Of a stretch of 9,237 nucleotides of DNA, positions 6,073 through 9,237 are shown one piece after another. Numbering within the stretch: position 1 is the first letter of the stretch; each line of letters begins with the position of its first letter. The DNA is taken from positions 1 through 9,237 of the forward strand of contig CAOJKG010000033.1 of assembly GCA_948437815.1 (NCBI GenBank), written 5' to 3'. A program made the position numbers and the translations under genes. This DNA is from an uncultured Mycoplasmatota bacterium. Its GTDB lineage: Bacteria > Bacillota_I > Bacilli_A > RF39 > UBA660. Below the pieces are notes generated by a model. The model saw only the letters and a list, made by a program, of their open reading frames with translations, was not told the DNA's origin and ran no database searches.

Positions 6073-6734
6073 AATCTTTTTATTACCTTTTTTTCGATTC
6101 GAGAAATATAACTTTGAGAGATACCTAACTTTTCAGCAACTTCTTTTTGAGTAAATTCTTCGGTATTATTAAGCCCATATCTCAAAGTCATTATTTCTTT
6201 TTCACGTATATCTAATGAATTTATCTCCCTTTCTAATATTTGCTTATTTAAAATTTTTTCATATTCGTTAGGAACATAATCTATTTCGGTGCCTAATATA
6301 TCTTCCAAGTGAAGCTCATTACCTTCTGAATCATAATTTAGAGCATCTTCAAAGCTTATTTCTCCCCTTCTTTTTTTATTTTTTCTAAGAAACATTAATA
6401 TTTCGTTTGATATACAGCGAGAAGCATAAGTAGCTAGCTTGATATTTTTGTCTAGTTTATAAGTATTTATCCCTTTTATTAATCCGATCGAGCCTATACT
6501 AACCAGATCTTCAACATCATATCCTGTATTTTCATATTTTTTAGCTAAGAATACAACAAGTCTCAAGTTATGTTCAATTAATTTATTCTTAGCATTTTCA
6601 TCTCCTTTTCCCGCTTTTATAATAGCTTCTCTTTCTTCTATTTCATTTAATGGTGGTGGTAATTTATCGGTTGCTCCCACAAAAAAACATTCATTATATT
6701 TTCTTTTTAACCATAATATTATCTTTGTAATCAT
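6051..6734 (-). CDS. sigE: RNA polymerase sporulation sigma factor SigE precursor (pro-sigma-E)
   Basis: Sigma-E directs early mother-cell transcription during endospore formation and is made as an inactive, membrane-associated precursor. The 227-residue product aligns throughout with B. subtilis SigE. Residues 1-19 are a basic/hydrophobic pro-sequence (MITKIILWLKRKYNECFFV), followed by the signature GATDKLPPPL (20-29). Region 2 follows: NLRLVVFLAKKYENTGYD with EDLVSIGSIGLIK (56-87), then the -10 recognition helix KLATYASRCISNEILMFLRK (99-118). Region 4 has TLRYGL (183-188) and the -35 HTH TQKEVAEKLGISQSYISRIE (195-214). The part upstream of the PPPL signature is about 10 residues shorter than in B. 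subtilis, so only about 17 residues may be removed. ATG 6734 overlaps the spoIIGA stop by 4 bases, with GGAGG upstream, so the two are translationally coupled. No sigG follows in this operon; a terminator does. Confidence 0.95.
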   Translation of the reverse strand: MITKIILWLKRKYNECFFVGATDKLPPPLNEIEEREAIIKAGKGDENAKNKLIEHNLRLVVFLAKKYENTGYDVEDLVSIGSIGLIKGINTYKLDKNIKLATYASRCISNEILMFLRKNKKRRGEISFEDALNYDSEGNELHLEDILGTEIDYVPNEYEKILNKQILEREINSLDIREKEIMTLRYGLNNTEEFTQKEVAEKLGISQSYISRIEKKVIKRLKQTMKI

Positions 6735-7522
6735 AAGTCCTCCAATATTCTATAATTTAGTAAGCACTCAATTCCATTTAGTTTAAATGATGTGTCACTA
6801 AGGCCAATTAAATAGTTTTTTAATTCTTTATTATTTATTTCTAAGCATTTTGGCTTAATACATTCAAGTAAACCATGATGATTTAAACTGTTGAATGGAA
6901 TATACATAGGACTTCTAATTGGAACCTTACCTTTTGTTTTCTTTTTATTTATTAGAATTATAGGCTTATTAGTTACAGGATCTATTAATTTATTGCCTGT
7001 ATCTAAAAAACCTGATAAGGTTATTTCATAATTGTTAGAAAATACAATTTTTACTTTGTAATAATAGTTTTTTATCTCCTTTAAAGCTTTAATGCTTTTT
7101 ATAAATACATATAAAATTAATGGTGAAATAATTAGCAAGAATATATAATTTATCGCTAAACCTTCATAATAAAAAACAAAACCTTTATTACTATAACTAA
7201 ACTCTATTTTTAAATAATATAAAAATCCGCCTAAAATTATACTTGTCATATATAAATAAATTATATTATAAATAGTATATTTAAGATTTTTATAACCAAA
7301 CGCAATTATACACATTATATTACTCATAACTATTTTAAATATAAATAGTAATACCTGATTTAAAGGAATAAATAAATACAATAAAGATATACTACCAAAT
7401 AACGCACCTAATATTAATCTTTTGATTTTACTATATCTTTTTAATGTAATATTAACTGTTAATAATAAAAGTAAGTCTAATATAAAATTTATTAAAAATA
7501 TTAAATCTATATATACAATCAT
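6731..7522 (-). CDS. spoIIGA: Sporulation sigma-E processing aspartic protease SpoIIGA
   Basis: SpoIIGA is the septal membrane protease that cleaves the pro-sequence from sigma-E once SpoIIR signals from the forespore. I choose ATG 7522 (263 residues): it has GGTGAT just upstream and gives MIVYIDLIFLINFILD, like B. subtilis MKIYLDVIWLLNF. An in-frame ATG at 7534 lies almost at the predicted transcription start. Five hydrophobic segments (about residues 3-24, 36-54, 56-77, 83-104 and 123-143) form the membrane half. The cytoplasmic half has the catalytic motif GFLDTGNKLIDPVTNKPIIL, active-site Asp 174 in DTG, as in retropepsin-like dimeric proteases. It is shorter than the roughly 309-residue B. 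subtilis protein. It is followed directly by its substrate gene sigE with an ATGA overlap. This gene pair is strong evidence for an endospore programme. Confidence 0.93.
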   Translation of the reverse strand: MIVYIDLIFLINFILDLLLLLTVNITLKRYSKIKRLILGALFGSISLLYLFIPLNQVLLFIFKIVMSNIMCIIAFGYKNLKYTIYNIIYLYMTSIILGGFLYYLKIEFSYSNKGFVFYYEGLAINYIFLLIISPLILYVFIKSIKALKEIKNYYYKVKIVFSNNYEITLSGFLDTGNKLIDPVTNKPIILINKKKTKGKVPIRSPMYIPFNSLNHHGLLECIKPKCLEINNKELKNYLIGLSDTSFKLNGIECLLNYRILEDL

Positions 7523-7538
7523 TATTATCACCATTTAA

Positions 7539-7572
7539 ATTATACTAAATGATGGAAACATATTTTGTCGTT
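7539..7572 (-). promoter_or_regulatory. spoIIGA promoter with wide spacing and Spo0A-box-like element
   Basis: On the minus strand a perfect -10 TATAAT (7544-7539) lies 10 bases before the leader that carries GGTGAT. No -35 sits at 17 bases (CAAAAT). At 21 bases there is ACGACA (7571-7566, 4 of 6 matches), which is part of AACGACA (7572-7566), a 5-of-7 match to the reverse Spo0A box TTCGACA. The B. subtilis spoIIG promoter is known for a 22-base spacing and Spo0A binding at its -35, so the layout here fits Spo0A~P-activated sigma-A transcription. Activation itself is inferred. Confidence 0.55.
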
Positions 7573-7596
7573 TTAATGTGGAATTTTATTTAAATT

Positions 7597-7629
7597 AAAT
7601 AAAAGGATTTAAGTCTGTAACTTAAACCC
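7597..7629 (-). terminator. Intrinsic terminator after polC / candidate small RNA
   Basis: On the minus strand GGGTTTAAG (7629-7621) pairs with CTTAAATCC (7613-7605), a 9-bp stem with one G-U pair and a 7-base loop, followed by TTTTATTT. It ends whatever transcript covers the polC-spoIIGA gap and separates polC from the spoIIGA promoter. Confidence 0.75.
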
Positions 7630-7684
7630 TAGTTTGGCTTTGCAGCCTGTATGTTATCTTCTAAGTACACGAAGTATACTTAGC
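7601..7684 (-). ncRNA. Candidate structured small RNA of unknown family
   Basis: Between polC and spoIIGA the minus strand forms three hairpins in 84 bases. First, CTAAGTATA and TGTACTTAG (7683-7661) close a CTTCG loop with 9 bp including one G-U pair. Second, GGCT-GCAA-AGCC (7647-7636) is a 4-bp stem capped by a GNRA tetraloop. Third is the terminator hairpin at 7629-7605. A perfect -10 (7696-7691) would put the start at about 7684, at the base of the first hairpin. No reading frame of note covers it. It could equally be the polC 3' untranslated end. It matches no riboswitch or RNA family I can name. Confidence 0.4.
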
Positions 7685-7690
7685 AGATTT

Positions 7691-7719
7691 ATTATATCAT
7701 ATAATTATTCATTTTGCTA
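7691..7719 (-). promoter_or_regulatory. Possible promoter for the small RNA candidate
   Basis: On the minus strand TATAAT (7696-7691) has TAGCAA (7719-7714, 3 of 6 matches to TTGACA) 17 bases upstream. The -10 is perfect but the -35 is weak and the surroundings are very A+T-rich, so chance is a real alternative. The implied start coincides with the first hairpin. Confidence 0.3.
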
Positions 7720-7745
7720 TAATTTTTTTGCTATTAGTGAACTTT

Positions 7746-7752
7746 TTCGACA
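7746..7752 (+). promoter_or_regulatory. Isolated TTCGACA (Spo0A-box match) beside the polC stop
   Basis: A perfect 7-base match to the reverse Spo0A box lies 7 bases beyond the polC stop codon and about 65 bases upstream of the putative small-RNA start. A 7-mer is expected about once by chance in a window of this size and composition, so this is only suggestive. Confidence 0.15.
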
Positions 7753-7758
7753 TTATTT

Positions 7759-9237
7759 TTAGATCATATCAAATAAGCTTAATTGGCTTGTTTCAGGTAA
7801 ATTTCCAAAGACTCCTAAACTGCGAAGCTTATCAATAGTTGTTCCATTTACATGACCTCTAAGTTGAAAATCTTCGATACTATAAAACGGTTTATTATTC
7901 CGCTCTTCTATTATTTTAGCAGCAACACTATCTCCTAGTCCATCTAAAGTTCTAAATGGACATATTAAAGTCTTATTATCATCGCCAACTATAAAGTTCT
8001 TACCATCACTTTTTTCAATATCTATATTGCCAAATTTAAAACCTCTAGCTGTTGCTTCTAAACATAATTTTAATGTTTCTAAAACACTTGCTTCTTTATT
8101 TGTAGCTTCATACCCTTTTTCCTTTATTTCTAACATTTTAGCTTTTATAGCATCATATCCTTTTACCATCGTTTCTAAATCGAAATCATCAAATCTAGTA
8201 GAAAAATATGTGGCATAATATATCTCCGGTTTATGGACTTTGTAATAAGCAATTCTAAAAGCTGATGTTACATAAGCCGCGGCATGGGCTTTTGGAAACA
8301 TGTATTTTATTTTGCCACAAGAATCTATAAACCAACTTTCTATTCCAGCTTGTTCCATCGTTTCTTTATGTTTGGCCCAAGTTTCAGGATCTTTACTAGC
8401 CTTTCCTTTACGAACAAATTCCATGATTTTGAAAGCTTTAATTGGTTCAACACCTTTATACATTAGATAAACCATGATATCGTCACGACATCCAATAACT
8501 TCACTAAATGGAACAACTTGGTTTCTAATTAATTCTTGTGCATTTCCTAACCATACATCAGTACCATGTGATAATCCAGAAATTTTAATAAGCTCAGAAA
8601 ATGTAGTCGGTTTGGTATCAACAAGCATTCCAATTGTAAATGGTGTTCCAAATTCTGGTACTCCTAGAGTTCCAGTTTCATTCATTATCTGTTCTTTAGT
8701 AACTCCTAGTGGTTCTGGCGATAAGAAAATACCCATAGTAGCTTTATCGTCAAGTGGTACTTTCGTAATATCATCACCTGTTAAATCATGAATCATTCTT
8801 AATTGCGTTGGGTCGGTATGTCCTAAAATATCTAACTTTAAGACATCTTCATCAATTGCATGGTAATCAAAATGCGTAGTTCGCCATGCAGCATCAACAT
8901 CTTCAGCTGGATATTGGAATGGTGTAAAATCAAATACATCCATATATCCTGGTATAACAACTATTCCCCCTGGATGTTGACCTGTTGTTCTTTTAACGCC
9001 AGTACAACCAATAGCTAAACGTTCTATTTCAACATTATTCATTATTATGCCTTTATTTTCAGCATAACCTCTGACAAAACCAAAGGCTGTTTTTTCAGCG
9101 ACAGTACCAATAGTTCCTGCACGGTAAACATTATCGACACCAAATAATACTTTGGTATATTCATGCGCCGCAGCTTGATTTAAATCCGAGAAGTTAAGGT
9201 CGATATCTGGTACTTTATCGGCATTAAATCCTAAGAA
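7759..9237 (-). CDS. polC: DNA polymerase III alpha subunit, Gram-positive PolC type (C-terminal third)
   Basis: PolC is the essential replicative DNA polymerase of low-G+C Gram-positives. The frame is open from the right edge (9237) to TAA at 7761-7759, so 492 residues are visible of a protein usually around 1,440. An internal ATG at 9042 is not the start: upstream codons continue the PolC sequence. The visible part opens with FLGFNADKVPDIDLNFSD, where D11 and D13 are the first two catalytic metal-binding aspartates of the palm. Then come YRAGTIGTVAEKTAFGFV, GCTGVKRTTGQHPGGIVV (fingers, dNTP binding), LKLDILGHTDP with the third presumed catalytic Asp (visible residue 136), PEFGTPF, GLSHGTDVWLGNAQELI, GCRDDIMVYLMYKG and KYMFPKAHAAAYV. 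The protein ends QLSLFDMI; QLSLF is the beta-clamp binding motif. No frameshift is seen. Downstream lie a possible small RNA and a terminator, then the spoIIGA promoter. Confidence 0.97.
   Translation of the reverse strand, partial: FLGFNADKVPDIDLNFSDLNQAAAHEYTKVLFGVDNVYRAGTIGTVAEKTAFGFVRGYAENKGIIMNNVEIERLAIGCTGVKRTTGQHPGGIVVIPGYMDVFDFTPFQYPAEDVDAAWRTTHFDYHAIDEDVLKLDILGHTDPTQLRMIHDLTGDDITKVPLDDKATMGIFLSPEPLGVTKEQIMNETGTLGVPEFGTPFTIGMLVDTKPTTFSELIKISGLSHGTDVWLGNAQELIRNQVVPFSEVIGCRDDIMVYLMYKGVEPIKAFKIMEFVRKGKASKDPETWAKHKETMEQAGIESWFIDSCGKIKYMFPKAHAAAYVTSAFRIAYYKVHKPEIYYATYFSTRFDDFDLETMVKGYDAIKAKMLEIKEKGYEATNKEASVLETLKLCLEATARGFKFGNIDIEKSDGKNFIVGDDNKTLICPFRTLDGLGDSVAAKIIEERNNKPFYSIEDFQLRGHVNGTTIDKLRSLGVFGNLPETSQLSLFDMI

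Noticed and set aside
7523..7534. SpoIIGA start at ATG 7534 (MVIIM)
   Set aside because: It lies almost at the predicted transcription start and lacks a ribosome site; ATG 7522 has GGTGAT before it and matches the family N-terminus.
7636..7647. Resemblance of GCAAAGCC...AGGGTTTAAG in the small RNA candidate to the cyclic-di-GMP-I riboswitch core
   Set aside because: The upstream GGCAAA element with its hairpin and the downstream tetraloop-receptor half ending in UGCCGG are missing, and the region is not placed as a leader of a c-di-GMP-type gene.
8027..8791. Three plus-strand ORFs inside polC
   Set aside because: All are antisense shadows of well-conserved PolC codons with no ribosome sites of note.
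9040..9042. ATG 9042 as the start of polC
   Set aside because: The frame stays open to the window edge and encodes the conserved PDIDLNFS and GTIGTVAEKTAFGFV PolC motifs upstream of this ATG.
1..9237. Search for CRISPR arrays, tRNAs, insertion sequences, toxin-antitoxin pairs and phage genes
   Set aside because: No spaced direct repeats, transposase or cloverleaf sequences, or phage-like genes were seen; the window is mostly core genome.

Overview
This is a strongly A+T-rich window from a low-G+C Gram-positive bacterium (Firmicutes, Bacilli sensu lato). The evidence is a Gram-positive PolC replicase, RecU, GpsB, a type-B-like RNase P RNA, near-consensus sigma-A promoters with AGGAG-type ribosome sites, and the endospore-specific pair spoIIGA-sigE. 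TGA is used as a stop (end of spoIIGA), so this is not the Mycoplasma code. My inference is an uncultured, spore-capable member of the Erysipelotrichia/Mollicutes-adjacent Bacilli; the sequence alone does not fix the genus.

Layout, left to right. Positions 1-843 form a leftward transcription unit: a near-perfect sigma-A promoter (814-843), gpsB (786-460), the RNase P RNA rnpB (about 467-105, its 5' end overlapping the gpsB stop codon), and the start of a helix-turn-helix protein (77-1, TTG start, running off the window). Next is a leftward gene for a 532-residue protein of unknown function (2475-877) with its own strong promoter, and possibly a 34-codon ORF upstream of it. After a divergent control region (about 2500-2799), recU and ponA (class A penicillin-binding protein 1A) run rightward with overlapping ends and stop at an intrinsic terminator (5967-5996). 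Converging on them is the leftward operon spoIIGA-sigE (7522-6051), whose terminator hairpin contains the sigE stop codon. Between spoIIGA and polC lies a 236-base gap holding a run of three hairpins, read as a candidate small RNA or the polC 3' end. The right edge is the C-terminal third of polC (9237-7759, leftward).

How the genes fit together. GpsB and PBP1A belong to one cell-wall growth and division machine; in B. subtilis GpsB binds the cytoplasmic tail of PBP1. RecU acts in recombination and chromosome segregation and is classically coupled to ponA. SpoIIGA is the membrane protease that activates pro-sigma-E in the mother cell. PolC replicates the chromosome.

Most interesting for a second look: (i) the structured RNA candidate at 7601-7684; (ii) the spoIIGA promoter, whose hexamers are 21 bp apart with a Spo0A-box-like element on the upstream one, like the B. 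subtilis spoIIG promoter; (iii) a 13-base element shared by that promoter and the recU upstream region; (iv) the gpsB/rnpB overlap; (v) a Glu-to-Asp change at the presumed second catalytic residue of the PBP1A glycosyltransferase; (vi) the unrecognised 532-residue protein. I see no mobile element, CRISPR array, tRNA or clear defence system.
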